A stretch of DNA of 64,000 nt from Rhodococcus sp. W8901 (GCF_013348805.1 NZ_CP054690.1:3596001-3660000), one strand, 5' to 3'. Positions 1 to 8,665 are shown, counted from the stretch's first letter. Numbers and translations: made by a program. Notes: generated from the letters alone by a model not told the origin.

Positions 1-2
1 GC

Positions 3-1289
3 GAACAAGCGACCGTGCTCGAGGCCCGACTGATGCCCGCTCTCGCGACGGTCGGCGAACTCGACGCCCGTGCCGGCGCCGCCCTGGACACCGCGACCGC
101 CCAGCTCGGCGACCCCGGTGCGGCCCGAGCGGGGAACCTCGGAACCGATGGGCTCCCCGAGCCGATACCCGGTGCCACGGCCGCCGACAACAAGAAGTAC
201 TGGGACTCGCTCACCGAGGACCAGCGACGCCGGATCATCGACGAGCATCCGGACTGGGTCGGCAACCGCGACGGTATCCCCTCCTCCGTGCGTCACGAGG
301 CGAACGTGAGCCGGTTCGACGACGAACGCTCCCGCCTCGAAGCCGAACGCGACCGCCTGCAGACGAACCTCGACGACAACTTCTTCGGCGGCACGTTCAC
401 CAACGACGACGCGGCGCTCTGGTACACCGAGCAGAAACTGCGCGACCTCGACGAAATCGAGGGCATCGTGGCGGACAACCCCGACGGCCGCCTGATGCTG
501 CTCGATCTGCAGTCCGGCGAACGCGGCATGGCTGCGTTCGCCGTCGGCGACCCCGACACCGCCGACCACATCTCCGTCACCACCCCCGGACTGAACACCA
601 ACATCGACGGCTCCTTCAACGGCATGGTCGACGAGGCAAAAAACCTGCGGAGCGAGGCGGAAGAGCAACTCGAAGCCGTCGGTCGGGACGAGACTGTAGC
701 GAGCATCGCGTGGTTGGGATACGAACCACCGCAGGCGGACACCGGCGCGTCGAATGCGTTCATGGACGGCGTACGCGGCTACGGCGATGTCGTCCAGACT
801 GATCGTGCGAACGCGGGCGCCGCGAAGCTCGCCGGGTTCTACGACGGCCTCGATGTCGCGTCGACGCATCCGGACCCGCACATCACCGCCCTCGGGCATT
901 CCTACGGATCCTTGACTACCGGTCTGGCCCTGCAGGACCCCGGACCCGGCCAACCCATCGACGACGCCGTGTTCTACGGATCACCTGGCATCAACGCCGG
1001 CGACGAATCCGACCTCGGCCTCGCCGAAGGACACGGCTACGTGATGGAGGCGGACGGCGACGTCCTGATCCCCGAAGCTGGCAAGATTCACGTGTTCGGA
1101 CCCGACCCCAGCACCTCCGATTTCGAACAACTCTCCGTCAACGCAGGCACCAGCCCCGACGGCGTAATGCGAGATGGCGTCGGGTCGCACAGTGAATACC
1201 CAACACTCGGCAACAACGGGGAGCTTCGAATGTCGGGATACAACATGGCCTCGATCGTGGCCGGACTACCCGAACAGGTCGTGCGCTGA
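3..1289 (+). CDS. DUF1023 alpha/beta-hydrolase protein (5' partial)
   Basis: The frame is open to the window edge (E-Q-A-T precede a GTG at 15), so the true start is probably upstream. The C-terminal half reads as a DUF1023 alpha/beta hydrolase: the nucleophile elbow A-L-G-H-S-Y-G-S has its Ser codon at 900-902, in a region that continues with Y-G-S-P-G-I and ends in a conserved H-S-E-Y. The N-terminal part is helical and charged. Proteins of this architecture in Nocardia and Rhodococcus commonly sit beside WXG100 or YbaB-like partners and are thought to be exported effectors or envelope enzymes; that role is inferred here. The stop overlaps the next start by one base. Confidence 0.8.
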   Translation, partial: EQATVLEARLMPALATVGELDARAGAALDTATAQLGDPGAARAGNLGTDGLPEPIPGATAADNKKYWDSLTEDQRRRIIDEHPDWVGNRDGIPSSVRHEANVSRFDDERSRLEAERDRLQTNLDDNFFGGTFTNDDAALWYTEQKLRDLDEIEGIVADNPDGRLMLLDLQSGERGMAAFAVGDPDTADHISVTTPGLNTNIDGSFNGMVDEAKNLRSEAEEQLEAVGRDETVASIAWLGYEPPQADTGASNAFMDGVRGYGDVVQTDRANAGAAKLAGFYDGLDVASTHPDPHITALGHSYGSLTTGLALQDPGPGQPIDDAVFYGSPGINAGDESDLGLAEGHGYVMEADGDVLIPEAGKIHVFGPDPSTSDFEQLSVNAGTSPDGVMRDGVGSHSEYPTLGNNGELRMSGYNMASIVAGLPEQVVR

Positions 1290-1852
1290 TGAACCGACGA
1301 ACCCTGCCGCTGCTGGCGGCGCTGGCAACAACCGTGACAATCCTGACCACCGGATGCGGAGACCTCGAGACCATGGGCAACCCCTACAACCACACCGACG
1401 AGGAGATCGCCGCCGCGGCCGCCCTGCTGCCCACTCTGCCCTCACTCGAGGACACCGAGAAGCAGATCACCGAGGCCGTGGTGCAGATCGCCGACGCCGC
1501 CACAGCCATCGCACCGGAACTGCAGTGGGAGTGGCGACGCGAGCGGAGCCAGTCCAGCTGCGGCGGCGCGTTCGGCAAGACCGACGGGCTCGAGATCCAA
1601 CTGCAGATGTACGTCTCTCTCACCCCGATCTCCGACGCAGACTGGCCCCGTATCCTCCAGGCCGCCCACGACATCGCCGCACCCCTCGGCATCACCCAGC
1701 TGACCGTGCGCGTCGACAAGCCGGGCAAGCACGACGTGGTGCTCACCAGCGATGACGGCAGCCGGATCTTCCTCGGCTCGGACGTGCGCGCCGTCATCAG
1801 CGCCCAAACCGGCTGCCGTCTCCCCACCGAGCAGACCGACCCGACCCCGTAA
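1289..1852 (+). CDS. LppA-like lipoprotein
   Basis: This 187-residue protein starts with M-N-R-R, a hydrophobic stretch and a lipobox T-T-G-C near residue 23, so it should be lipidated and anchored outside the membrane. The mature part contains W-E-W-R-R and S-S-C-G-G motifs and a late Cys (T-G-C-R) that could form a disulfide, as in the mycobacterial LppA/LppB type lipoproteins. It overlaps the DUF1023 gene by one base and precedes a YbaB-like gene, a combination repeatedly linked in Nocardiaceae genomes. Molecular function is not known. Confidence 0.75.
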   Translation: MNRRTLPLLAALATTVTILTTGCGDLETMGNPYNHTDEEIAAAAALLPTLPSLEDTEKQITEAVVQIADAATAIAPELQWEWRRERSQSSCGGAFGKTDGLEIQLQMYVSLTPISDADWPRILQAAHDIAAPLGITQLTVRVDKPGKHDVVLTSDDGSRIFLGSDVRAVISAQTGCRLPTEQTDPTP

Positions 1853-1914
1853 CGCGTCAACCCCCGATTGCCGCCCGCCCAGCACACCCGGCCGACCACT
1901 CCGAGAGCGACACC

Positions 1915-2313
1915 ATGACCCACAGCGCACCACTCGACGACCTCGCCGTGAATGCACGCCGAGTTCACGAGGCAGTGACACTCGTACGCGGACGGGCCCA
2001 ATCCGCGGGCGGGCACGTCACCACCGAAGTCGACGCCACCGGCCGCATCACCGCGCTGACCATCACCGACACCGCCCTCGCGGGCGGCGCCGCCGCGCTC
2101 GCGGCGATCGTCACCGAAACCCACCGCGCAGCATGCACCGAAGCGGAGGGAGCAGCCCAAGCCCTTCGTGGCGAGTTGGCTGCGGATCCCCGAGTCGCAC
2201 AGGTCATCGCCGGAACACGCACCACCGCCCGCGCTGCGCCTCGCCACCACCCCGGACCTGAGGAAGACGACGACGCGTACTACGCCACCAGGTCGATCCT
2301 CCGGAGCATCTGA
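1915..2313 (+). CDS. YbaB/EbfC-like protein
   Basis: This 132-residue protein has the YbaB/EbfC pattern: an N-terminal helix, a short beta hairpin (G-H-V-T-T-E-V-D-A-T-G-R-I-T-A-L-T-I) and a C-terminal helical part. YbaB proteins are small dimeric nucleoid or DNA-binding proteins, but the versions beside DUF1023/lipoprotein genes in mycolata probably act with the secretion-linked module; that is inference. The tail is acidic and low in complexity (E-E-D-D-D). Its stop is followed in the same frame by the remnant at 2314-2634, so the 3' end may be a recombination junction. Confidence 0.7.
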   Translation: MTHSAPLDDLAVNARRVHEAVTLVRGRAQSAGGHVTTEVDATGRITALTITDTALAGGAAALAAIVTETHRAACTEAEGAAQALRGELAADPRVAQVIAGTRTTARAAPRHHPGPEEDDDAYYATRSILRSI

Positions 2314-2634
2314 CAACAGCGATCTGGCCACAACGCCATCGGTCCAAGCGGCGCGGACAGCGCACGGCTGCTCGGACTCGAGGTCGGTGGCCGGTACCGC
2401 TACCCACTGTTCCAATTCGCCTTCACCCGGGATCGGCGTGGCATTTCGCCGGTCGCCGGGTACGCACACGAGGTGATGGAATGCGACCTCGACACGTGGG
2501 GCACGCTCGACTGGTGGTTCACCGCGAACCTCGGAATCCGCCATGAACGCCCGGTGGACCGCCTGACCGCCGGTCTCCTGACCGAAGCGGACGTCGACCG
2601 GCTGATCGCGCTCGATCTGCAGGGCATGGACTAA
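2314..2634 (+). pseudogene. Remnant of a DUF2384 (Xre/MbcA/ParS) antitoxin-like gene
   Basis: The frame directly after the YbaB-like stop stays open to a TAA at 2632 but has no ATG or GTG start before 2473. It reads S-A-R-L-L-G-L-E-V-G-G, then R-Y-P-L-F-Q-F-like and W-G-T-L-D-W-W motifs and R-P-V-D-R-L-T-A-G. The Y-P-x-F-Q-F / W-x-x-x-x-W-W / R-P-x-D-x-L pattern is that of the C-terminal toxin-binding domain of MbcA/ParS-type antitoxins and relatives. The N-terminal helix-turn-helix part is missing, so this looks like a 5'-truncated gene. Family assignment is from motif memory only. Confidence 0.5.
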
Positions 2635-2790
2635 TGGGCGGTGCCAAGCCCGGCCGGTCCGGAGCCTGTCCGCTGATCGGGTCGAGGGCGGGTCTCCCGC
2701 AGTGGTGGGAATCGGGGTGCGACCTCAAGCCCTGTTCGGGGGTGGCCCCAATGGTTCTCGGCAAGTCGCAGCGGCATTTCCGGCCAGCAG

Positions 2791-2796
2791 TACGAT
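2791..2796 (+). promoter_or_regulatory. -10 element of a leaderless promoter
   Basis: TACGAT ends 6 bases before the ATG at 2803, so transcription would begin at or near the start codon. The same TANNNT-to-start spacing recurs elsewhere in the window and supports the small gene downstream. Confidence 0.5.
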
Positions 2797-2802
2797 TCGG
2801 AC

Positions 2803-3063
2803 ATGGCGAGTTGGGTGCGGTGGACTCCGCAGAATATCTATGTTCCGTGCAAGTCGTGCAACTCCGACGACTCGGTGTTCTGGCCGTCAAGGCTGGCGAC
2901 CCGGGCCGACTCGGAAGACGAGTATGGGCGACAGTTGGACACCCGTCGGAACGACGAGTGCCCACACGAGCAGCATTCTCCGTCGTACTTCACTAAGACC
3001 AGTGAGAGCGACCCGCGGGCTGAATGGCTCGACATCGACTGGGATCCGCCGGCCCCACTGTGA
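2803..3063 (+). CDS. Small Cys/Trp-rich hypothetical protein
   Basis: This 86-residue frame starts at an ATG placed as for leaderless translation. It contains C-K-S-C and a distal C-P-H-E-Q-H, which could bind a metal, and ends with a Trp/Pro-rich tail (W-L-D-I-D-W-D-P-P-A-P). No family is recognised. Codon use is mixed. The leaderless promoter spacing is the main support; it could also be a relic between two damaged genes. Confidence 0.45.
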   Translation: MASWVRWTPQNIYVPCKSCNSDDSVFWPSRLATRADSEDEYGRQLDTRRNDECPHEQHSPSYFTKTSESDPRAEWLDIDWDPPAPL

Positions 3064-3241
3064 AGTCCCTGCGGCTGATCAGCGACGAGTACAAGCCCTC
3101 ACGGCGCAGATACGCGCCACCCTCGTTCGCCTCACAGGCCTGCTCGTGCGCGACCAGATACGCGAGCTTGTCCGCCCGGTGAAAAAGCGCGGCGTCGAAG
3201 CGGGCCGTCCGAACGAGGCGGCGAGGGTTCCATGCAGACAT
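3061..3241 (-). pseudogene. IS3-family transposase OrfA fragment
   Basis: The minus-strand frame reads A-D-K-L-A-Y-L-V-A-H-E-Q-A-C, then Y-L-R-R-E-G-L-Y-S-S-L-I-S, the signature helix-turn-helix segment of IS3-family OrfA proteins (typically L-L-R-R-E-G-L-Y-S-S-x-I-x-x-W-R). The match stops after L-I-S, where W-R-R is expected and R-R-D-F is found. No OrfB and no terminal inverted repeats are nearby, so it is a dead fragment of an insertion sequence. Confidence 0.65.
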
Positions 3242-3408
3242 TGTCCCCGGCCACGGCCAGGCTGGACATTGTCATCGAAGAGTTGATCCGCATCTCGCCC
3301 CGCAGGAGGGGTTGCTGTGAACCACTGCACTCAACTCCCCATGGAACGCAGGGCACCGGGCTGAACGCTCGACACACGACTTCTCACCGAAAGACCGGAA
3401 AGCGCGGG
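3242..3408. other. Gap without a convincing gene
   Basis: This stretch lies between the IS3 fragment and the DnaQ-like gene. An AGGAGG at about 3303 precedes only a 15-codon frame. No hairpin or repeat stands out. Confidence 0.5.
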
Positions 3409-4389
3409 TCAGAACGGGTGATGATGGTGATACTTGGCATGCGTCCGGGGAAGTTCCGGCAAGTGACCGCCAAGGGTCGGCCACCCCGTCCTCAGGTTCT
3501 TCACCCTGCCGCGAAGTCGTTCTCGGGCCGCATCACTCGTCGCAGATCCAGCCTGAGCCTCAAGAAATGAACGATAGTCCTCACGCTGGCTACGCGCCCA
3601 GGCGGACTGACATCTCGTCAGAAAGCCCGGACTGCACGACACCAACGGATCGTCCTTACTTTCAACCAATGACCGCAATGAGCGCCCCTCGGGCAGAGCA
3701 CTGATGGGCTCAATCGAGTACCGGCGGAGCATGACGTATGCGAGCCGAGCTGCGGCCAGCGCAGCCCCGACGTCCCGCGGGTCCGGATGCGGGGAGTATT
3801 CGACACCGTAATGCCTGCACACATCAGCGAGAGCCCTCGGGCCCTTCCGATATTTGTCGCCAGCTCGGTCGAGCACGAGTGGATCGAGGACCGGACCACC
3901 AAGAGACCACTGTTCGGGGACGAACACGCGGTTGAACTCGTTCTCGACGATCGTCAGGTGAGCCGCTGCGTCGAATGTAACCAGAATGAACCCCGTTTCC
4001 CATGCGCAGGAGAGCGCCTCACTGATGTCACGGAGTCCTTCGACGTACTCATCCGATGTATAGGACGGCACCATGGACGGACCTTCCTCGGCGACGAGCC
4101 TGCGAACGGCGTCCATGTCGGGCGCGTTGTCCCAACGCGGATCGAGCACCCAGTCCAGAGTCTCGACCGTCGGCGCAGCGCCGTCGAGACCGAGCTCGAT
4201 CAAAGTGAGTTGCGCCGAAGCAATATGCGCCGTTACGGGATCGGACGCGAGGGAGGTCGTGTGGAACGCCGCGATGGGCATTTCCCCGACCAACAACGTT
4301 CTCGACCCTGAACCAGAGGACTGGTCACTCTCACCCGCCCAGACTGACTTACCGGACGAACCCGGCAACGATCCCTGACCGCCACCCAT
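3409..4389 (-). CDS. DnaQ-like protein with degraded exonuclease site
   Basis: This 326-residue protein aligns by eye along its length with the DEDDh exonuclease at 28366-29052: L-D-P-L-V-L-D-R with D-K-Y-R-K-G matches V-D-P-Y-V-I-D-R with D-R-Y-R-R-G, followed by C-R-H-Y-G-V-E and an A-A-A-R-L-A helix. The metal-binding positions are altered: F-D-L-E-T-T-G has become F-H-T-T-S, and the second Asp (Y-D-L-T-V-M-D) has become A-H-L-T-I-V-E. Nuclease activity is therefore unlikely. An AGAGGTGG sits just before the ATG at 4389; a second ATG at 4281 begins at the DnaQ-like domain. The role is unknown; a regulatory or decoy function would be a guess. Confidence 0.75.
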   Translation of the reverse strand: MGGGQGSLPGSSGKSVWAGESDQSSGSGSRTLLVGEMPIAAFHTTSLASDPVTAHIASAQLTLIELGLDGAAPTVETLDWVLDPRWDNAPDMDAVRRLVAEEGPSMVPSYTSDEYVEGLRDISEALSCAWETGFILVTFDAAAHLTIVENEFNRVFVPEQWSLGGPVLDPLVLDRAGDKYRKGPRALADVCRHYGVEYSPHPDPRDVGAALAAARLAYVMLRRYSIEPISALPEGRSLRSLVESKDDPLVSCSPGFLTRCQSAWARSQREDYRSFLEAQAGSATSDAARERLRGRVKNLRTGWPTLGGHLPELPRTHAKYHHHHPF

Positions 4390-4621
4390 TGCACTCCACC
4401 TCTATCCTCAGCAGTCTCAAAATCGATCTGACCGTTATGCACCATCTCGGAAGCCCTGGCACCGTACCGTGGCGTGCCGACCCCCAACGGACAGTTGGGA
4501 TCGGATCACAGTTGGCGACGGGACGCTTCGAGGCACGCCAGACTCCCAGAGCATGCTTGGCATACAAGTCGGCGAGGCAGATCCGTTCCTGCACGATCAC
4601 CAGCTCTCGCTCTTGCATCAT
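4349..4621 (-). CDS. Doubtful small hypothetical protein
   Basis: This minus-strand frame from ATG-ATG at 4621 encodes about 90 residues beginning M-M-Q-E-R-E-L-V-I-V-Q-E-R-I-C-L-A-D-L-Y. The first part has plausible protein composition, but the second half is poor and overlaps the start of the DnaQ-like gene by 41 nt. No ribosome binding site is clear. It is listed because the 4390-4852 stretch otherwise has no gene. Confidence 0.2.
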   Translation of the reverse strand: MMQERELVIVQERICLADLYAKHALGVWRASKRPVANCDPIPTVRWGSARHGTVPGLPRWCITVRSILRLLRIEVECNGWRSGIVAGFVR

Positions 4622-4852
4622 GTCGCGATTGCGTTGCCCCACCTCACCGGCGTCATGCAGTCGGTGCGCACATTCGACGATCTTCCCAAGTTGATGGTGC
4701 AACAGGGCAGGTTGCCTGGGTCGGCCAACTTGTACGTTTCCTCAGTTCGCTCATGGCGGTGGATCGACCTCGCCAATCCTGCAGCGATCAGCTGCAGGAG
4801 GACAGAGGTGCTGGTCCAACATCATTCGACCAGCCCCTCTGCCATTGGTTCA

Positions 4853-7081
4853 TCAGTTCCCGAGCAGACGCTTCGCGACGGCGAGTTGGTCGGGGACCGG
4901 GCCCGTCTCAGCGAGGGCTGCCGTGATGTCGTGAGGCGTGACATAGATGGTCTGTACAACATCAAAGCCGCCGTCCTCTGCCACCGTGATGCACCGCCCC
5001 TTCGCTGACCGCGGGATCTCGGCCGGCCGCGGTGCATCGTCGGGCAGCACCCCGAGGACTGTCGTGCCCTGCTCGCGGGTCGTCACCTTGAACGCGATCC
5101 TCAGCCCGCTATTGTCGCGGATCACGGTGGGGATGGATTTCGCGTCGGGCTTCTGGGTAGTCAGGACGACGATAATCCCGGACGAACGACCCTTCTGGAT
5201 CAGCTGCCGGATCCCCTTAGTGATGACCGCACCCAACTCGCGCTCCTCCTTGTCCATGCCAGAGGTATCCAACCAAGTCTGGCACTCGTCGATCACCACA
5301 ACGACCGGATACAGAGCCATCTCCATACGCACCTGCAGCGGAACGTTCCAGAAGTTCGAGATCCCGGTGCGCGTGTAGAGCGCCCGCGACCGCGCCACCC
5401 GTAGCTGCTCGACCCTCTCGAGCACGTCGACAAGCTGTCCGTCGATGTCGCCGCTGTTGTCGAACGTTCTGGCGATTGGCCGCAGTGGTTCTAGGTCGAA
5501 GCCAGCCTTGCCGTCGAATACATGTAACTCAGCGTGCCCGGCCATGCCAGCGAAGACAGGCAGCATTGATGCTGTCTTGCCGGACCCCGGAGTACCTCCG
5601 ACCACCAACCCACTGTTACCCGCCCAGGTAATGCATGCGTCGTCGCCGGTCTCGGTCTGTCCGAGGTAGGAGCGACCGGCGACCGCGTCGTACGGCACCG
5701 GGCCTGTCCGGGTCAGCTTGGTGGGCATTTCCGGCGGTGTCACGTCGTGGGTTCCGACGACGATGCGTCGGCCCCGCTGTTCGACGGTCAAGGTGGTCAT
5801 GCCCAGTTCGACGCCGAGCACGCCCAGGGCGGACTGCCAGGTGGCGACCGATTGTCCGGGCAGCGGGGTGAACTCGAGTTCGATCCCGTCGACGACATCC
5901 GCGATTGCCACGAGTGTCGGAAGCTGCTCGGACACGAGTTTGGTGGTCGATCCGTCAGGGTTCTTCCTGGGGGTGGTCGTTTTCACGCCCAGGCCGGCGG
6001 TGCGGAGTAATTCGGTGACGGGGCGGTGACCGTGGGCCCCGATCGATCGGATGAGCGGGTACCGCTGGACGAGGTCGGCGCCAGCGGTACGCCACTGGGC
6101 GACGGCGGCCTCGACCTCGGCTTGCTCTTTCGCTGCTGCTTCCGCAGCCGCGTCGGCAGCACGCGCGGCTGCGGCGTCGGCCGGAGACATACGGCGGATG
6201 GCTGCTTCCCGTGCGGCGCGCCGGCGTTCATCCGGGGACATGGCGGCCAGCCGGGCATGGGCCTGCACGCGTGCCAGGACCAGCGAGTGGGCGGCAGAGT
6301 CTGGATGGCCGGCCTCGGCTGCGAATTCTGTTGTCTCGGCAAGCCGGCCGCGCAGATCCCGGGTGAGGGCCTTCCACGGGTCCGCCAGGTCGGGGTATGA
6401 GGTGGTCATTCGGCTAGCAATGTCTCCGACAGCAGAGACCACCGACTGTGTCTGGACGATTGCAGGACGCAGGGCCTGATTCAGCACTGCGGCTGCTCTG
6501 TGCCACGTGTCGTCACGCAACTGTGCATCGCCGAAGATCGGTTTCCAGTCGTTCTCGATGGCAGAGAGCCAGGCCGTCGACACCTTCGCAACCCGTGCAG
6601 TGAGCGTGTCCAGCACTGCGGAAGCGATCTCCTGGCACGCTGCGTGCGCGGCCGCCGATGCCTGCTCCGGCGCTGTGAACAGCCGCTCCTCGAGCTCCCG
6701 GATCTGTGCGGTCAGATCGTCGCCGAGATCGGCCCAGCCGCCGGCTTCACACATCGGAGACCCGGCCTCGGCCATGGCCGTGATCGCATCGGTGATGCGC
6801 TCCGATTGTGCCTCCGTCTGGGCCATCCGATCGAGATCACGCACGGGGCCTTCGGCTGGTTGCCGCGGTTCCGTCGCTGGCTCTGGTTCCGGACTTGCCT
6901 CCAGTTGTGTCACCAGCTCGGGGTTACTCGGCCGGGGTGTCTCCGGCATGACCTCAAGTTGCGTGTCCTGAATCTGTGGTTCTGTCTCGGTCTCGGTTTC
7001 GTGTGTCTGTCCGAGCTGTTTCTGGATTCGGGCCCGGTGGGCCCGCATCTCGGCGATAAAGTCGTCGTTCTTCCTAGCCAC
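4853..7081 (-). CDS. FtsK/SpoIIIE-type DNA translocase (conjugative transfer)
   Basis: This 742-residue protein has a Walker A motif V-G-G-T-P-G-S-G-K-T near residue 495 and a Walker B strand V-V-V-V-I-D-E-C-Q-T, followed by K-G-I-R-Q-L-I-Q-K-G-R-S and L-T-T-Q-K-P-D, as in the FtsK/SpoIIIE pump. The long N-terminal half is Ala/Glu-rich and mostly helical, with no obvious membrane segment. In actinobacterial integrative elements a single protein of this kind moves double-stranded DNA between cells; the neighbouring element genes support that role. The GTG start overlaps the upstream gene by 8 nt, so the two are probably cotranscribed. Confidence 0.88.
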   Translation of the reverse strand: MARKNDDFIAEMRAHRARIQKQLGQTHETETETEPQIQDTQLEVMPETPRPSNPELVTQLEASPEPEPATEPRQPAEGPVRDLDRMAQTEAQSERITDAITAMAEAGSPMCEAGGWADLGDDLTAQIRELEERLFTAPEQASAAAHAACQEIASAVLDTLTARVAKVSTAWLSAIENDWKPIFGDAQLRDDTWHRAAAVLNQALRPAIVQTQSVVSAVGDIASRMTTSYPDLADPWKALTRDLRGRLAETTEFAAEAGHPDSAAHSLVLARVQAHARLAAMSPDERRRAAREAAIRRMSPADAAAARAADAAAEAAAKEQAEVEAAVAQWRTAGADLVQRYPLIRSIGAHGHRPVTELLRTAGLGVKTTTPRKNPDGSTTKLVSEQLPTLVAIADVVDGIELEFTPLPGQSVATWQSALGVLGVELGMTTLTVEQRGRRIVVGTHDVTPPEMPTKLTRTGPVPYDAVAGRSYLGQTETGDDACITWAGNSGLVVGGTPGSGKTASMLPVFAGMAGHAELHVFDGKAGFDLEPLRPIARTFDNSGDIDGQLVDVLERVEQLRVARSRALYTRTGISNFWNVPLQVRMEMALYPVVVVIDECQTWLDTSGMDKEERELGAVITKGIRQLIQKGRSSGIIVVLTTQKPDAKSIPTVIRDNSGLRIAFKVTTREQGTTVLGVLPDDAPRPAEIPRSAKGRCITVAEDGGFDVVQTIYVTPHDITAALAETGPVPDQLAVAKRLLGN

Positions 7082-7595
7082 GTTGCGCCCCGTGGCCTGT
7101 GTTGATGGTGATCTGCCACAGGCCGGCCGGGGTGGGTGACAAGGTGGCGGGGCGTATCGCCCGGTGCGAGCGCAACTCGATCGGCGAGTTCGGGATCGGT
7201 AGATCGAGCATGTCCTCGGCCGGGTAGTGAACGATCCGGTCGTTGGTCAGGATCTGGATGATCCGAGCGGATCGGTCCACGCGCTCGGTTTTCAAGACCC
7301 GGTTGATCCGGAGGCTGGTCAGCATCTGGTCGGCCACCTGGGACAACACCGCCGGATGAGCCCTCGGCCCCAGCAATTCCCACTCGATGATCACCGAATC
7401 CGTCTCCCCGGTCATCCGCTGATACGCGACCGGCAGACACCCGGTGTAGTTCCGCTCCGCCGGACCGTCCAAGAGCGTGTCCCAGAACCCCTGGGCGGGC
7501 GGTTCGGTCCACCGCAGGACCCCGACCGCCCGCGCGAGCTGCCGCAGCCCCTCGAGCTCCAGGGCGTCTACCTCGTCGAACGCGGTCCGTGTCAC
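7074..7595 (-). CDS. Element protein of unknown function
   Basis: This 173-residue protein has an alpha/beta composition with many Leu/Val and a central E-W-E-L-L-G-P-R-A-H segment. No family is recognised. The GTG at 7595 was chosen because it forms a 4-nt GTGA overlap with the upstream gene; an in-frame start at 7631 would overlap by 40 nt. The order (this gene, then the FtsK-like pump with an 8-nt overlap) suggests an accessory transfer role. Confidence 0.65.
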   Translation of the reverse strand: MTRTAFDEVDALELEGLRQLARAVGVLRWTEPPAQGFWDTLLDGPAERNYTGCLPVAYQRMTGETDSVIIEWELLGPRAHPAVLSQVADQMLTSLRINRVLKTERVDRSARIIQILTNDRIVHYPAEDMLDLPIPNSPIELRSHRAIRPATLSPTPAGLWQITINTGHGAQRG

Positions 7596-7939
7596 GGTCG
7601 GCCCGCTTCGCGCAGCACCTTGCCGACCCACCAGGACGACATGTTCACCATCTCGCCCAGTTCCTCGTGCGTGTAAACGCCCGCCAATGCAATCACGATC
7701 TCCCGTCGCACCGTCGTCGCGACCTCATCGATGGTCGCGTACAGCACCCCACTCGTCCCCGCGACCTGCGGCGACCACGGAGCCGTCGCGTCGACGTCGT
7801 CCAACAGCTGCGCAGCCTGGCTCTGCAACGACCGGGCCGCCCGAACGAGTGCCGCCTGCGCCGCCACTCGCCCCATCGCGATTTCCTCCGGAGTACGCGC
7901 TCGATGTCGTGGCACGACCTCTCCATTCAGTTGCATCAT
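7592..7939 (-). CDS. Small element protein with C-terminal HTH-like segment
   Basis: This 115-residue protein opens M-M-Q-L-N-G and contains P-R-H-R-A-R-T-P-E-E-I, also seen as R-R-H-R-A-A-T-P-E-E-I in the 57-residue protein at 11575-11748. The middle is a helical, Ala-rich region, and the end (Y-T-H-E-E-L-G-E-M-V then W-W-V-G-K-V-L-R-E-A) resembles a helix-turn-helix that could bind DNA. An AGGA lies 9 nt before the first ATG. It heads the operon leading to the translocase. The motif TATCTGCAT overlaps its start codon. Confidence 0.65.
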   Translation of the reverse strand: MMQLNGEVVPRHRARTPEEIAMGRVAAQAALVRAARSLQSQAAQLLDDVDATAPWSPQVAGTSGVLYATIDEVATTVRREIVIALAGVYTHEELGEMVNMSSWWVGKVLREAGRP

Positions 7940-8189
7940 GCAGATATTTCCTGCTGAAATCAGCTGATACGCCAGCCATCGGAGATGACCGCACTCATCC
8001 TATCGGGCGTTGTACAGGTATTTTCGGCCCTCGTTCCGATCACGGGACACCAGTGGCATCGTCCATATTCATGACCCCCTCACCAAGAACCCGGGCACCC
8101 AGCCATCTGAATCGCCCCGGTGAGTCCGGAGACCGTCCTTCAACGCGCGGCCCGCTGTAGCTGCCACCCATAGAATCGAGACCACCTGC
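7940..8189. promoter_or_regulatory. Divergent intergenic region
   Basis: This region separates the transfer operon (minus) from the lipoprotein frame (plus). TAGGAT on the minus strand (about 8000) could serve as a -10 for the transfer operon. A short GCTGA-AA-TCAGC palindrome lies at 7953-7964. Nothing else is evident. Confidence 0.3.
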
Positions 8190-8501
8190 ATGACTGTGTA
8201 CTGCCGTACCGGCGTGGTCGCCGCGACGACAGTCACCGTGATCGCCGGCTGTTTGCCGGACGGCCCGGTCGCCGAGCCCGTGACCTTCGGCACCGCGCCC
8301 GCTACTGCCGCCGACACATTCACGGTCGGCTCGGCGGTGTTCTTCGCAGATCTGCCCGATGGCGCCCGCGTGTTCCACATCGACGACGGCGACGACGCGC
8401 GCGTCACGAGGTATTCAGACAGCCCGTGGAGACGATCAACAAGTTTTGAGTACCCGCGGGGATCGCTCTCAGCTCCCGGAACCTCGGCTTCCATCCTGTG
8501 A
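8190..8501 (+). CDS. Short lipoprotein or truncated lipoprotein gene
   Basis: This 103-residue frame begins M-T-V-Y-C-R-T-G, followed by a hydrophobic segment ending I-A-G-C, a usable lipobox at residue 21. Codons are strongly GC-ending for the first 70 residues (to about 8400), then switch to mixed codons such as AGG-TAT-TCA and a low-complexity tail. This suggests that an originally longer gene was cut near 8400 and now ends in foreign sequence. Function unknown. Confidence 0.4.
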   Translation: MTVYCRTGVVAATTVTVIAGCLPDGPVAEPVTFGTAPATAADTFTVGSAVFFADLPDGARVFHIDDGDDARVTRYSDSPWRRSTSFEYPRGSLSAPGTSASIL

Positions 8502-8665
8502 GTCACTGCCCGCTTCAGTCGGCTTCAGGGCCAGGTCAACGCACTCCGAATCGCGCCGAGCCAGTAATGACTTACACCAGATCCGGCCTGTGCAAGTCAG
8601 ACGAGATGACATTCCTCACCGAGCAGTGAACAAAGATAGAGCCCATGCTCGCAGGGAGCTGCGAA

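Noticed and set aside
3232-3570. Plus-strand frame beginning M-Q-T-L-S-P-A-T-A-R
   Set aside because: No ribosome site at its start, and most of it runs antisense to the DnaQ-like gene or over the IS3 scar.
7953-7964. GCTGA-AA-TCAGC palindrome
   Set aside because: Five-base arms are too short to be meaningful without a second copy.
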